A stretch of 41,358 nucleotides of DNA from Desulfobacteraceae bacterium (GCA_020349865.1 CP070700.1:3441091-3482448); one strand, 5' to 3'. Positions 24,343 through 33,489 are shown, numbered from the stretch's first letter. A program made the numbers and translations. The notes: generated by a model from the letters alone, not told the origin.

Positions 24343-25893
24343 ATGAAATTTGGAAAGTTAGTAGTGGCGATTTTCGTGCTGAGCAGCTTCTTATTTTCAG
24401 TTTCGAGTATGGCATCGGATAATACCATTGAGGCAGCCCAAAAATCAGGCCATGGTGCTATCACAGATGATGGGACAAAGAATGCCGTTGCGGAGCAGGG
24501 ACACGGTGATGCTCATGCCGGTTCGGGATCACATGGCCGCGGACATATCAATCTGGGAGAGGTTCTTCCTTTGTGGAGCTGTATCCCTTTTGCCTGCATG
24601 CTCCTTTCCATTGCGCTCTTTCCACTTTTGGCCCCTAGATTCTGGCATCACCACTTCGGAAAGGTCTCTGCTTTTTGGGCAGTATCTTTAGGACTCCCCT
24701 TTTTAATCGTTTATAGAGGGGCTGCCATGTATGAGATTCTTCACATTATCCTTGCTGATTATGTCCCCTTCATTATCCTTCTTTGGGCGTTGTTTACTGT
24801 TTCTGGCGGTATCCTGCTTCGCGGAACACTGCGGGGCACTCCGATTGTAAACACTGTTATCATCCTTATCGGGACGGTGCTGGCCTCATGGATGGGGACC
24901 ACTGGGGCCGCAATGCTGTTGATCCGGCCTTTTTTAAGGGCCAATGATTATCGAAAAAACCGGACATTTATGGTGGTCTTTTTCATCTTTTTGGTCGCTA
25001 ATATCGGCGGTTCACTCACGCCCCTTGGTGATCCGCCGCTTTTTCTGGGCTTTTTGCATGGGGTGTCATTTTTTTGGACCTTTAAGATATTCCCGCATAT
25101 GCTTTTTACGGCCATACTTCTGCTGGTGATCTACTTTGTTCTTGATTCATACTATTATAAGAAAGAAGGCTTAACGTCGGCACCTCAAGAAGAAGGGGTG
25201 AAGGAGCCGCTGAAATTAGAAGGAATACATAATTTCCTTTTTCTTGGCGGGGTGGTAGGATCTGTACTCATGAGCGGAATGGTTGACTGGGACGAGATCA
25301 ACACCTTTGGAATTCATCGTGCAGTACAGGATTGGGTGCGGGATGGTCTATTGGTTTTGATGGGAATTCTCTCATTAGTCACAACTTCGAAAAAACTGCG
25401 AGAGGACAATGAGTTTACCTGGTTTCCGATTATTGAGGTCGCCTATCTTTTTATAGGCATCTTCATTACTATGGTTCCGTGTCTTCTTTTGCTAAAAGCG
25501 GGTGTGAAGGGGGAGCTGGGCTTTTTGATCGCCGCGGTAAAAGAGCCGGTTCATTATTTCTGGGTTACGGGCATTCTTTCAAGTTTTCTTGATAATGCAC
25601 CAACATATCTGACATTTTTCAATACTGCCCTTGGAAGTTTTTATCCGGGGATGACAGAAGCACAGGCTGTTCCCCTTCTCATGACAGAAAATGCCATCTT
25701 TCTGAAAGCCATTTCTGCTGGTGCAGTCTTTTTTGGTGCTAATACATACATCGGAAACGCACCGAACTTCATGGTACGATCAATTGCCGAGGAAGCAGGG
25801 ACGCCCATGCCGAGCTTCTTTGGTTATATGCTGAAATATTCCATTGTCTATTTGGTTCCGGTTTTTGTGGTAGTAACTTTAATATTCTTTTAA
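24343..25893 (+). CDS. Ion transporter superfamily antiporter, NhaD/CitMHS-like
   Basis: A 516-residue inner-membrane transporter of the ion transporter superfamily. ATG 24343 is chosen over an upstream in-frame ATG (24277) because GGAGG at 24328-24332 and a signal-peptide-like start MKFGKLVVAIFVLSSFLFSV fit it. Residues about 55-75 (GHGDAHAGSGSHGRGH) form a His-rich periplasmic stretch that could bind metal. About ten to twelve membrane segments follow. The motif SLTPLGDPPLFLGFLHG and the late SFLDNAPTYLTFFN are those of sodium/proton antiporter and citrate-type relatives. Proton/sodium exchange is the likely role; the His-rich segment suggests metal or pH sensing (inference). A universal stress protein gene follows after 10 bp. 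Confidence 0.88.
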   Translation: MKFGKLVVAIFVLSSFLFSVSSMASDNTIEAAQKSGHGAITDDGTKNAVAEQGHGDAHAGSGSHGRGHINLGEVLPLWSCIPFACMLLSIALFPLLAPRFWHHHFGKVSAFWAVSLGLPFLIVYRGAAMYEILHIILADYVPFIILLWALFTVSGGILLRGTLRGTPIVNTVIILIGTVLASWMGTTGAAMLLIRPFLRANDYRKNRTFMVVFFIFLVANIGGSLTPLGDPPLFLGFLHGVSFFWTFKIFPHMLFTAILLLVIYFVLDSYYYKKEGLTSAPQEEGVKEPLKLEGIHNFLFLGGVVGSVLMSGMVDWDEINTFGIHRAVQDWVRDGLLVLMGILSLVTTSKKLREDNEFTWFPIIEVAYLFIGIFITMVPCLLLLKAGVKGELGFLIAAVKEPVHYFWVTGILSSFLDNAPTYLTFFNTALGSFYPGMTEAQAVPLLMTENAIFLKAISAGAVFFGANTYIGNAPNFMVRSIAEEAGTPMPSFFGYMLKYSIVYLVPVFVVVTLIFF

Positions 25894-25903
25894 GGAGTAC
25901 AGT

Positions 25904-26791
25904 ATGAAGTTTAAAAAGATTCTGTTTCCCACAAAATTCAGGGAATTGGACTTTAATTCGCTGGAGTCTCTTTTGGAACTCAAAGCAGTCGGTCTCGAAG
26001 AAGTAATCTTGACGTATATTATTCCGAGGGAAGAAGTTGCGTTTGTACCCTACGGGGGCTATTTGAAAGACGAAGAAGAGCGCCTGAGAGAAGAGGCGAG
26101 GATCCGTTTTGAAGACTGGCAGGAATCCATATCAAAAAAAGGAATTAAGAGCACGATCAGGATTGAGGTTGGAGAGCCTACTTCAGAAATTCTGTCTATC
26201 GCGGAAGAAGAAAAGGTCGATCTGATTGTAGCCGGAAGAGGTAAGAGAACAGAAACGGAAAAGGTCCATGTTGGATCCCACACGCTGGATCTCATTCGTC
26301 GAGCCAGGATTCCCATTCTGGTGAGCAAATATATGGTGCTGTTTGAACGGGAAGGTGAACTAATTACCTTTGTTAACGGTCGCCTATTTGCAAACCCCCT
26401 TCTTGCTACTGACTGGTCCAAGCCCTCTGAAAATGCACTGGAAGTACTTTTTGCCTTAAAGGGTTTGGCTGATAAGGTGATGGTAACGCATATTATTGAA
26501 GTCAAGGTTGCCAAGGGGCATGATAAGTCAGGCTTAGAGTGGCTTGAAAGGGAAAGCAAAAAACGTCTCAAAGATTATTGTGACAGACTTAAAAACGATG
26601 GGATCAAAGCAGAACCACACCTTTCTTCAGGGAAGAGCGCACCTGAGATTGTTAGAGTAGCACGAGAACATAAAGCCAGTATGATCGTTATGGGAACTAC
26701 GGGTAAGGACCGATTTAAGGAGTTTTGGTTGGGAAGTGTTTCTCACCGGGTGGCAGAAACATCGGAAATCCCGGTGCTTTTAGTTCCTTAA
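25904..26791 (+). CDS. Tandem universal stress protein
   Basis: A 295-residue cytoplasmic protein of two UspA domains (about 1-150 and 160-295). Each ends with an ATP-binding glycine motif: AGRGKRTETEKVHVGSHTLDLI in the first and GTTGKDRFKEFWLGSVSHRV in the second. It sits 10 bp behind the antiporter gene and is probably co-transcribed; such transporter-Usp pairs are common and suggest regulation of transport. The exact ligand is unknown. Confidence 0.92.
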   Translation: MKFKKILFPTKFRELDFNSLESLLELKAVGLEEVILTYIIPREEVAFVPYGGYLKDEEERLREEARIRFEDWQESISKKGIKSTIRIEVGEPTSEILSIAEEEKVDLIVAGRGKRTETEKVHVGSHTLDLIRRARIPILVSKYMVLFEREGELITFVNGRLFANPLLATDWSKPSENALEVLFALKGLADKVMVTHIIEVKVAKGHDKSGLEWLERESKKRLKDYCDRLKNDGIKAEPHLSSGKSAPEIVRVAREHKASMIVMGTTGKDRFKEFWLGSVSHRVAETSEIPVLLVP

Positions 26792-26879
26792 TCCCCTAAC
26801 TTGGTTAGCTGACGGCTGATAGATAGTATCAAATGTATATGAAATTGAGGTCTTTTACTCAAAGAAAAGGAGAACGCCG

Positions 26880-27731
26880 ATGGCTGAACCGATTACAAAA
26901 AGGGCCATGGGAGACGGGGTGGAACTAGAGCTGGCCATCTGGGAAGGGCAAGGTAAAACCATATTGTGTGTCCATGGCATCTCAGCTAGTTGTCGATGCT
27001 GGGATACGATAGCGGAGGCTTTAACCCCCATGCATCGGATCTTGGCCATTGACCTTAGAGGAAGAGGGCTTTCGGAGAAGCCTTCTATGGAATACTCCAT
27101 TCTACACCACTGTCGAGATATTTATGCCTTGCTGGAGGATCAGTGTGTAGAAAGGACCGTGATCATGGGACATTCCCTAGGCGCACTCATCGCTCTCACC
27201 TTTGGTGCGCAATACCCTGAACTTGTTGATCGCCTCATCCTGGTGGACGGGGGCGGCAAGCTGTCAGAGGAGCAGACAAAGAAGGTCTACGCAGGGATTC
27301 AACCCACATTGGATCGGCTGGGAAAGGTGTTCCCTTCACGGGAAGCATACCTGGATTTAATGAAGAAAAACCACCTTCTTCAGCCCTGGAATCCGGCTTT
27401 AGAGACCTATTACCTCTATGAGTTGGAAGATGTGGACGGCGGCGTTCGCTCGAGAGTTCAACCTGAGCATATCCAGGAGGAGGCAGAAAATCTTCGGCTT
27501 CTGGATATAACCGAATCTTACCCGCAGATCCACTGCCCGGTACTTATCCTGAGGGCTACAGAAGGTATGCAGGCCCAAGATGACATATTGCTGCCTGAAG
27601 AGGCGGTGGAGAGGATGTTGCGGGAAATTCCCGATGCCAGATGTATAAATCTTCATGGAACCAATCATTATTCAATCATCTTGCAAACTGACAAGAAAAG
27701 AGATGATGCTATTCTGGCGTTTTTGGAATAA
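26880..27731 (+). CDS. Alpha/beta hydrolase
   Basis: A 283-residue alpha/beta-hydrolase. CVHGISASCRCW is the oxyanion-hole strand. GHSLGA carries the nucleophilic Ser (near residue 98), DLRGRGLSEKP follows the second strand, and HGTNHYS supplies the catalytic His. It lacks a signal peptide. AAAGGAG upstream supports ATG 26880. The substrate is unknown; nearness to the catabolic cluster permits but does not show a role in it. In the same frame after its TAA stop another 37 sense codons follow (27732-27845), probably by chance. Confidence 0.88.
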   Translation: MAEPITKRAMGDGVELELAIWEGQGKTILCVHGISASCRCWDTIAEALTPMHRILAIDLRGRGLSEKPSMEYSILHHCRDIYALLEDQCVERTVIMGHSLGALIALTFGAQYPELVDRLILVDGGGKLSEEQTKKVYAGIQPTLDRLGKVFPSREAYLDLMKKNHLLQPWNPALETYYLYELEDVDGGVRSRVQPEHIQEEAENLRLLDITESYPQIHCPVLILRATEGMQAQDDILLPEEAVERMLREIPDARCINLHGTNHYSIILQTDKKRDDAILAFLE

Positions 27732-28187
27732 GCACAGTCACGGGTAGAAAACTGGGTCTGTCGCAAGGTTCTCGATGCAGCTTCAGACAACACATCAGTT
27801 GCCATAACAGGAGATACTGGCCAGCCGCAAAAGGCCTATGAAGTACTCACCTAATCTCCGTCTTTCAAGTGCCGCGGAACTTGAATTCTACTTATTAATT
27901 TGAATCCCAGGGAATTTAAAATGAACACAGGAGCTTGTCCGAGAATGAGATAGTTTGTTCAAGATCAAGAAAGGCGAAAATTATAACCACAGGACTACAT
28001 TTAAGTATTTCGAGGATTATAATTAAGCCTGACGCAGAGATTGTGGCCTCCGGCTCGCAGACCCTACGGCTCGGAGAGAAAATAGCCATTCTCGGACAGC
28101 CTCCTATAATAAGAGAGGGCATTTTCGCAATAAGCCCAGGTTTGTTTTGCCAATAAATACAGAACAAAGAGATAAGAGGAGATAGAT
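27732..28187. other. Noncoding stretch with repeat type C
   Basis: 456 bp between the hydrolase and the dehydratase genes. The left third has a short open frame in frame with the hydrolase but no start or ribosome binding site. The right part is the type C repeat (27931-28104). AGGAGA a few bases before 28188 is the ribosome binding site of the next gene. I could not choose a promoter. Confidence 0.5.
27931..28104 (-). repeat. 174-bp inverted-repeat-bounded element, type C
   Basis: The ends are 17-base inverted repeats with two mismatches (27931-27947 and 28088-28104; sharing TGTCCGAGAATG). Within lies ATTATAA (27980-27986) with TTATAAT (28017-28023). On the minus strand it encodes a short frame with MAIFSPSRRVCEPEATISA. 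A partial copy at 21514-21570 preserves this peptide with only two residue changes. It may be a non-autonomous mobile repeat. Confidence 0.65.
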
Positions 28188-29639
28188 ATGTCTATGATGA
28201 CCGCAGAACAATATGAGGAAAGCCTTAGGCAGTTGAATTTGGTAGTGTATATGTTTGGAAAACGTTTGGAAAACACGGTGGATGACCCCATTATTCGGCC
28301 ATCCATGAAGGCGGTTGGCAAGACCTATGAATTGGCTCACCGTCCGGAGCACGAAGACATTATGGTCGCTACGTCTCATATTACTGGCAAGAACATTAAC
28401 CGGTTCACACATATTCATCAGAGCATTAATGATTTAGTGAAAAAGAGCAAGATGGGAAGGTTGTTGGGCCGTGAAACAGGATGCTGTTTTCAGCGATGTG
28501 TGGGTATGGATGCTTTGAATGCGCTTTCAATTGTCACATTCAACATAGATGAAAAACACTCTACGGAATACTACAAACGATTCTTAAAGTATCTTGAATA
28601 TGTCCAGGAGAACGATTTAACCTGCGACGGCGCAATGACCGACTCCAAGGGTGACAGGAGTCTACCCCCACACAAACAGCCCGATCCGGATCAGTATCTG
28701 CATGTGGTGGAAGAGAAAAAGGATGGTATTGTGGTCAGAGGGGCCAAAGCCCATCAAACAGGTGCTGTGAATTCTCATGAAGTAATCGTCATGCCTACTT
28801 TGACTATGAGGGAAGAAGACAAAGACTATGCCGTCTCTTTTGCCTTGCCAAGTGATGCCGAAGGAATTATCTATATCATTGGGCGCCAATCCTGCGATAC
28901 CAGAAAATTGGAAGGGGATACTATAGATAGGGGCAACCTATTGTTTGGAGGGCACGAAGCCTTAGTGGTTTTTGATAACGTTTTCGTTCCCTGGGACCGA
29001 GTTTTTATGTACAAGGAATATGATTTTGCCGGACAATTGGTGGGGAATTTTGCTGCTTATCACCGGCAAAGCTATGCGTGCAAGGTGGGTGTGGGAGATG
29101 TCCTGATTGGCGCTGCTCAGACGATTGCTGAGTACAACGGTTCAGAGAAGGCCTCACATATCAAAGACAAGATTGTTGAGATGAATCATCTGAATGAGAC
29201 CCTTTACTGCGGTTGTATAGCCTGTGCCTCTGAAGGGAACAAGGAGCCGAGCGGGACATACAACGTCAATACCCTGCTTGCCAACGTGCACAAACACAAT
29301 GTGACCCGCTTTCCATATGAAATAGCCCGGCTTGCCCAGGATATTGCAGGCGGTCTAATGGTGACGATGCCTTCCGAGAAGGATTTTAAGTCTCCAGTAA
29401 CCGCCAAATGGCTGCACAAGTACTTCAAGGCCAACCCTGATGTCTCCACTGAAAATCGGATGCGTATCCTAAGGCTGATTGAAAATATTACCTTGGGAAC
29501 AGCGGCAGTGGGATATCTGACAGAATCTATGCATGGTGCAGGGTCACCGCAGGCCCAAAGAATCATGATTTCCCGTCGAATAAACTTGCGAGAGAAACAA
29601 AAGGCGGCAAAGAAGCTTTGCGGTGTTGATGAGACATAA
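28188..29639 (+). CDS. 4-Hydroxybutyryl-CoA dehydratase-like protein
   Basis: A 483-residue FAD and [4Fe-4S] enzyme of the family that contains 4-hydroxybutyryl-CoA dehydratase/vinylacetyl-CoA isomerase (AbfD) and 4-hydroxyphenylacetate 3-monooxygenase. Cluster ligands expected from Clostridium AbfD (Cys99, Cys103, His292, Cys299) are visible as Cys100, Cys104, His292 and Cys298; Tyr296 is also present. The H-to-C spacing is one residue shorter than in AbfD. The C-terminal SMHGAGSPQAQRIMI is typical. It should dehydrate 4-hydroxybutyryl-CoA to crotonyl-CoA. A DUF362 gene follows on the same strand. Having all four ligands argues for the dehydratase rather than the monooxygenase. Confidence 0.9.
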   Translation: MSMMTAEQYEESLRQLNLVVYMFGKRLENTVDDPIIRPSMKAVGKTYELAHRPEHEDIMVATSHITGKNINRFTHIHQSINDLVKKSKMGRLLGRETGCCFQRCVGMDALNALSIVTFNIDEKHSTEYYKRFLKYLEYVQENDLTCDGAMTDSKGDRSLPPHKQPDPDQYLHVVEEKKDGIVVRGAKAHQTGAVNSHEVIVMPTLTMREEDKDYAVSFALPSDAEGIIYIIGRQSCDTRKLEGDTIDRGNLLFGGHEALVVFDNVFVPWDRVFMYKEYDFAGQLVGNFAAYHRQSYACKVGVGDVLIGAAQTIAEYNGSEKASHIKDKIVEMNHLNETLYCGCIACASEGNKEPSGTYNVNTLLANVHKHNVTRFPYEIARLAQDIAGGLMVTMPSEKDFKSPVTAKWLHKYFKANPDVSTENRMRILRLIENITLGTAAVGYLTESMHGAGSPQAQRIMISRRINLREKQKAAKKLCGVDET

Positions 29640-29735
29640 AGATGTAAAATTGCAAGGAGGCCTCAGGTATTGTGAGATGATGGGTATTAGCGGCACGGGG
29701 AAGGCACCTGCTATGCATTTATCAGGAGGTTCAGT

Positions 29736-31058
29736 ATGACTAAATCGATTGTGGCCATAGTTCGCTACGAGAATCCATTAGAATCGGTCCGAAAGGCGGT
29801 TGAAATCTCCCACGGCCTGGATCATCTGCCATCCAAAGCAAAGGTCTTTATCAAACCCAATATTGTTTTCTGGACCAAGGAAGTCCCGTTTCCCAAATGG
29901 GGGGTGATTACTACCTCTCGGGTGGTTGAAGATATGGTGGTTCTCCTAAAAGAGCGGGGAATCGACGATATTACCATCGGGGAAGGGACGGTTACCAGGA
30001 AACCTAAGGACAAGGAGAGCCCCGCCCACGCCTTCGAGACCCTGGGTTACAATGTCTTGAAAAAGCGTTATGGCGTCAAGTCCATGAATATCTTTGAACG
30101 GCCCTTTGAGAAGGTGGATCTTGGCGCAGGTGTAGTTCTCAATTTTAATGCCGATATCCTGCACAGTGATTTTGTGGTCAATCTTCCTGTCCTCAAGACA
30201 CATGCCCAGGCGGTGGTAAGCCTTGGGATTAAGAACCTTAAGGGAATGACCGATGTCAATTCTCGAAAAAAATGCCACAGCGCCGACCCCGTGAGGAATC
30301 TGCACTACATGATTGCCAGGCTTGCAAACAGGCTTCCGCCTTCTTTCACTCTACTGGATGGGATTTACACCATTGAGCGAGGCCCGTCTTTCGGTGGGAG
30401 GGCCAGAAGGAGCAACATCCTTGTGGCCTCTTCGAATGTTCTCTCTGCCGACATGGTTGGGGCGAAGGTCTTGGGATATGAGCCGTCAGAGGTGCCTTAT
30501 CTGGTCCATGCGGCTCAGGACCGGGGGAGGGCCCTGGATTTCTCCGATGTGGAAATAGTGGGCGAAAATATCGAGGATGTGGCCTCTCATCATGAATATA
30601 CCTTCCCTTATAACGAGAAAGGAACCCTTCCAGTACTAATGGAGAAGATGGGTATCAAGGGTCTATCCTATCCGAAATATGACCTTAGTATCTGCACTTA
30701 CTGCTCGGGCATGACTGGACTGATCCTGTCGGCCATTGCCATGGCCTGGAGAGGTGAACCCTGGGACGATGTTGAGGTTCTGACCGGAAAGGTAATGAAG
30801 CCCACACGTGGTAAGAAGAAGACCGTTCTTATTGGAAAGTGTATGTACGAAGCCAATAGAGACCACCCCCACATTCAGGAGATGATAGCTGTGAAGGGTT
30901 GTCCCCCCTCTCCTAAATCTGTGGTCAAGGCCCTTCATCAAGCAGGCATCAAGGTTGATCCTGCCATCTTTGAGCACATGGACAAGGCTCCTGGATTCTT
31001 TATGAGGAAATATGAGGGTAAGACCGAGTTCGAGGAGGCCTTTTTTACTGTGACGTAG
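29736..31058 (+). CDS. DUF362 domain protein
   Basis: A 440-residue protein of the DUF362 family (no established reaction). The family core with FIKPNIVFW, FVVNLPVLKTHAQAVVSLGIKNLKGM and DGIYTIERGPSFGG is present. The C-terminal third adds CTYCSGM and KCMYEANRDHPHIQEMIAVKGCPPSP, whose four or five Cys may bind a metal or cluster. AGGAGGT just upstream supports ATG 29736. It follows the dehydratase by 96 bp and is convergent with the alcohol dehydrogenase gene, only 9 bp away. Confidence 0.87.
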   Translation: MTKSIVAIVRYENPLESVRKAVEISHGLDHLPSKAKVFIKPNIVFWTKEVPFPKWGVITTSRVVEDMVVLLKERGIDDITIGEGTVTRKPKDKESPAHAFETLGYNVLKKRYGVKSMNIFERPFEKVDLGAGVVLNFNADILHSDFVVNLPVLKTHAQAVVSLGIKNLKGMTDVNSRKKCHSADPVRNLHYMIARLANRLPPSFTLLDGIYTIERGPSFGGRARRSNILVASSNVLSADMVGAKVLGYEPSEVPYLVHAAQDRGRALDFSDVEIVGENIEDVASHHEYTFPYNEKGTLPVLMEKMGIKGLSYPKYDLSICTYCSGMTGLILSAIAMAWRGEPWDDVEVLTGKVMKPTRGKKKTVLIGKCMYEANRDHPHIQEMIAVKGCPPSPKSVVKALHQAGIKVDPAIFEHMDKAPGFFMRKYEGKTEFEEAFFTVT

Positions 31059-31067
31059 CGCAGCAAG

Positions 31068-32264
31068 TCAGCTCCATTCGCCTACCCACATATCTTTAAA
31101 AAGTTGTCTAAGGGCTTCGGTGCTGCACTTGCAAGGGGTCGTATACATATTGGGGTCCTTGATGGCAAGACTGACCAGCGCTTCCATCGATTTATCCATT
31201 TGCTCCTCGGTGATACCGGCATCCTTGAGGCTTAAAGGTTCTTCCACTTTTCTTTCCAAGTCCCGGATTTTTTGAATAAACGCCTGCGTCCCCTCCTGAT
31301 TTGTCCTGGCATCAATACCTACAAAGCGCGCAGCCGTTCCAAGCCTTTCAACTGGATAGGGGGCATGGTCGAGCGGGGTATTTGAAGCAATAAATTCCAG
31401 GGAGTATGGCAGGGCGATGCCCGTTGCCCTGCCGTGGGGAAGGTGAAACAAGGCACCGACTGAATGGCCTAAGGCATGAGAAAGCCCGGTGTTGCTGTTG
31501 CCGAATCCCAACCCGGCGATGGTGGCCGCATTCTGCATTTTCTCTCTTGCTGTAAAATCGGATCCATCCTCATAAGTTTTGGGCAGCCAGTAAAAAGTCA
31601 TCTTCATGGCCTGGAGGCACAGCCCGTCGCTAAAGTCTGTTCGCTGCCTTGAAGTATAACCGTCCACGGCATGACACAGAACGTCAATACCGGTGCTGGC
31701 CGTCAACGCCTTGGGCATTCCAAGCGTTAGCTCTACGTCCAGGACCGATATATCCGGGACGATATCGTTATGGGCAAAGATGAGTTTTTTGTTTTTGGTG
31801 GTATCTGTTAACACGGCCACCCAGGTTACGTCCGCACCCGTGCCGCTCGTGGTGGGGATGGACAGGAATCTTGCTTTTTGACGCAAGTTTAATCTTGTTT
31901 TGGGAACAATTGATTTACTCAGGTCACCGGAGGCCAAGTCTGGTCTTTCGTAGAACACCCAGGCGGCCTTGGCTGTGTCTATAGCGGAACCCCCGCCAAA
32001 CCCTATCACCCAATGGGGTTTGAAATCGATAAGGATCTTGCTGCCTTCGAGGGCTACCTCGATGGAAGGGTCCGGCTCTGCCCCATCCCAGACCTTTACC
32101 TCATACCCTACATTTTCCAAGATCACTACAATCTTCTCACAGAACTTCACCATGGTATTGTCCGTAATCAGCACGGCCCTGCTCCCCTTACCCTCGATTT
32201 CAGGACCTAATCTCTTCATCGCTCCCTTACCAAATAGCACCTTTGGACTGAGAAAATACGGCAT
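31068..32264 (-). CDS. Iron-type alcohol dehydrogenase
   Basis: A 398-residue group III (iron-activated) alcohol dehydrogenase. GFGGGSAIDTAKAAW is the NAD(P)-binding loop. VLCHAVDGYTSR and GLSHALGHSVGALFHLPHG provide the metal-binding His residues. Relatives oxidise short alcohols, including 4-hydroxybutyrate to succinate semialdehyde. The nearby dehydratase makes that pathway worth considering, but the substrate cannot be read. It is the last gene of the minus-strand series and begins 88 bp after the upstream hydrolase gene. Confidence 0.9.
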   Translation of the reverse strand: MPYFLSPKVLFGKGAMKRLGPEIEGKGSRAVLITDNTMVKFCEKIVVILENVGYEVKVWDGAEPDPSIEVALEGSKILIDFKPHWVIGFGGGSAIDTAKAAWVFYERPDLASGDLSKSIVPKTRLNLRQKARFLSIPTTSGTGADVTWVAVLTDTTKNKKLIFAHNDIVPDISVLDVELTLGMPKALTASTGIDVLCHAVDGYTSRQRTDFSDGLCLQAMKMTFYWLPKTYEDGSDFTAREKMQNAATIAGLGFGNSNTGLSHALGHSVGALFHLPHGRATGIALPYSLEFIASNTPLDHAPYPVERLGTAARFVGIDARTNQEGTQAFIQKIRDLERKVEEPLSLKDAGITEEQMDKSMEALVSLAIKDPNMYTTPCKCSTEALRQLFKDMWVGEWS

Positions 32265-32352
32265 CCTTCACCTCCTTCACGTCTCTGATTTCTATAACTT
32301 ATTGAAAAATAAAAAATCTTTTAATAGCAGCCAGTTTATGTCAACCAAATGA

Positions 32353-33252
32353 TCATGCGTGGTGCTCGATCGCATCTATGACCCTCGGCCACAGGGTCTC
32401 GGGCAATGCGTGGCCCATACATTCGATGATCACCAGTCTTGCTACGGGGACCGCATTTGCGGTATCAATCCCGCATTCCACAGGTACAAGTGGGTCGGCA
32501 TCCCCATGAAGGACCATAGTTGGTATGGTGACAGACTTAAGCATCTCCTTCCTGCTGCCGGATGCGATGATAGCAGCGAACTGACGAGCAAACCCAGCAG
32601 GGTTTAGACCGCGATCGTGGGACTGCCCAGCCCACATTCTAATGCGGGTTTCATCAACAGGAAATTTTGGGCCACTGAGAACACTCCAGATGCGGACACA
32701 GCTTTCAATATAACTTGCCCGATCTGTGGGTAGGGGCGTGAGGAGAACAGAGAGCGCTTCTGGTTTTGGCGGTGGAAGCTCAGGATCGCCCGTTGAGGAC
32801 ATAATGGAAGTCAGTGTGTGTATCCGTTCTGGAAATTTTGCGGCCATGATCTGACCAATCATTCCACCCATAGAGAGGCCCACTACATGTGCTGACTCGA
32901 TTCCCAAGGCATCAAGTAGGCCAATCACATCGTCTGCCATATCACTCAATGTATAAGGCACATGGACGGCTTCGCCTTGTTCTTGAGACTTCAACAGAGT
33001 GGAAATGTTTGGAACATGTGCTTCATCGAACCTCGTGGATAAACCGATGTCGCGGTTATCAAAGCGGATTACCCAATATCCTCTGGTGGCCAGTTGTGTG
33101 CAAAATTTGTCATCCCATACGATCATCTGAAAACCGAGGCCCATGATAAGTAACATAGGCTTCGAACTGGGACCCCCAAATGTTTCATAGGCTATCTCAA
33201 TACCGTTGGCCTTAGCAATGCCCACGTCACTGTGAGGCACATTCTGTGTCAT
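32353..33252 (-). CDS. Alpha/beta hydrolase
   Basis: A hydrolase of 299 residues. LLIMGLGFQMIVWDDKF is the oxyanion strand, GLSMGGM holds the nucleophilic Ser, HGDADPLVP the Asp and MGHALPE the His. This arrangement is typical of the family of small ester or lactone hydrolases. ATG 33252 is preferred to an in-frame TTG at 33270 because GGAGA falls between them at the right distance. There is no signal peptide. In this cluster it might open a ring or release a CoA ester, but this is a guess. Confidence 0.88.
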   Translation of the reverse strand: MTQNVPHSDVGIAKANGIEIAYETFGGPSSKPMLLIMGLGFQMIVWDDKFCTQLATRGYWVIRFDNRDIGLSTRFDEAHVPNISTLLKSQEQGEAVHVPYTLSDMADDVIGLLDALGIESAHVVGLSMGGMIGQIMAAKFPERIHTLTSIMSSTGDPELPPPKPEALSVLLTPLPTDRASYIESCVRIWSVLSGPKFPVDETRIRMWAGQSHDRGLNPAGFARQFAAIIASGSRKEMLKSVTIPTMVLHGDADPLVPVECGIDTANAVPVARLVIIECMGHALPETLWPRVIDAIEHHA

Positions 33253-33470
33253 GATAATATCTCCAGGCAAAAAAAGAAATTCCTATAAGATCAAGTTACG
33301 TCACCGGCCGTTTTCTTCACCGGCGAAGTCCAAACTGGAAAGACCCCGAAAGCAGATTCAGCGTTGAGACCTTTGCCAAACATCATTAGAATGGGCAAGG
33401 ACTCGGCCGATGAACCGGCGGTCCGCATTGGTCACCTCATCGGCTACCGGGAAGTGGGTGCTGAGTGTCT

Positions 33471-33489
33471 GGGGGTCAGGTCTTGCATT
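33471..33489 (-). repeat. Terminal motif of a REP-type transposase unit
   Basis: On the minus strand the sequence reads AATGCAAGACCTGACCCCC, just after the stop of the transposase remnant. In similar units the same kind of motif flanks both ends. No second copy was seen upstream of the remnant, consistent with truncation. Confidence 0.5.

Noticed and set aside
27732..27845. 37 sense codons in frame after the hydrolase stop
   Set aside because: The stop is TAA, the hydrolase has its normal length, and the extra codons resemble nothing known, so readthrough is not supported.
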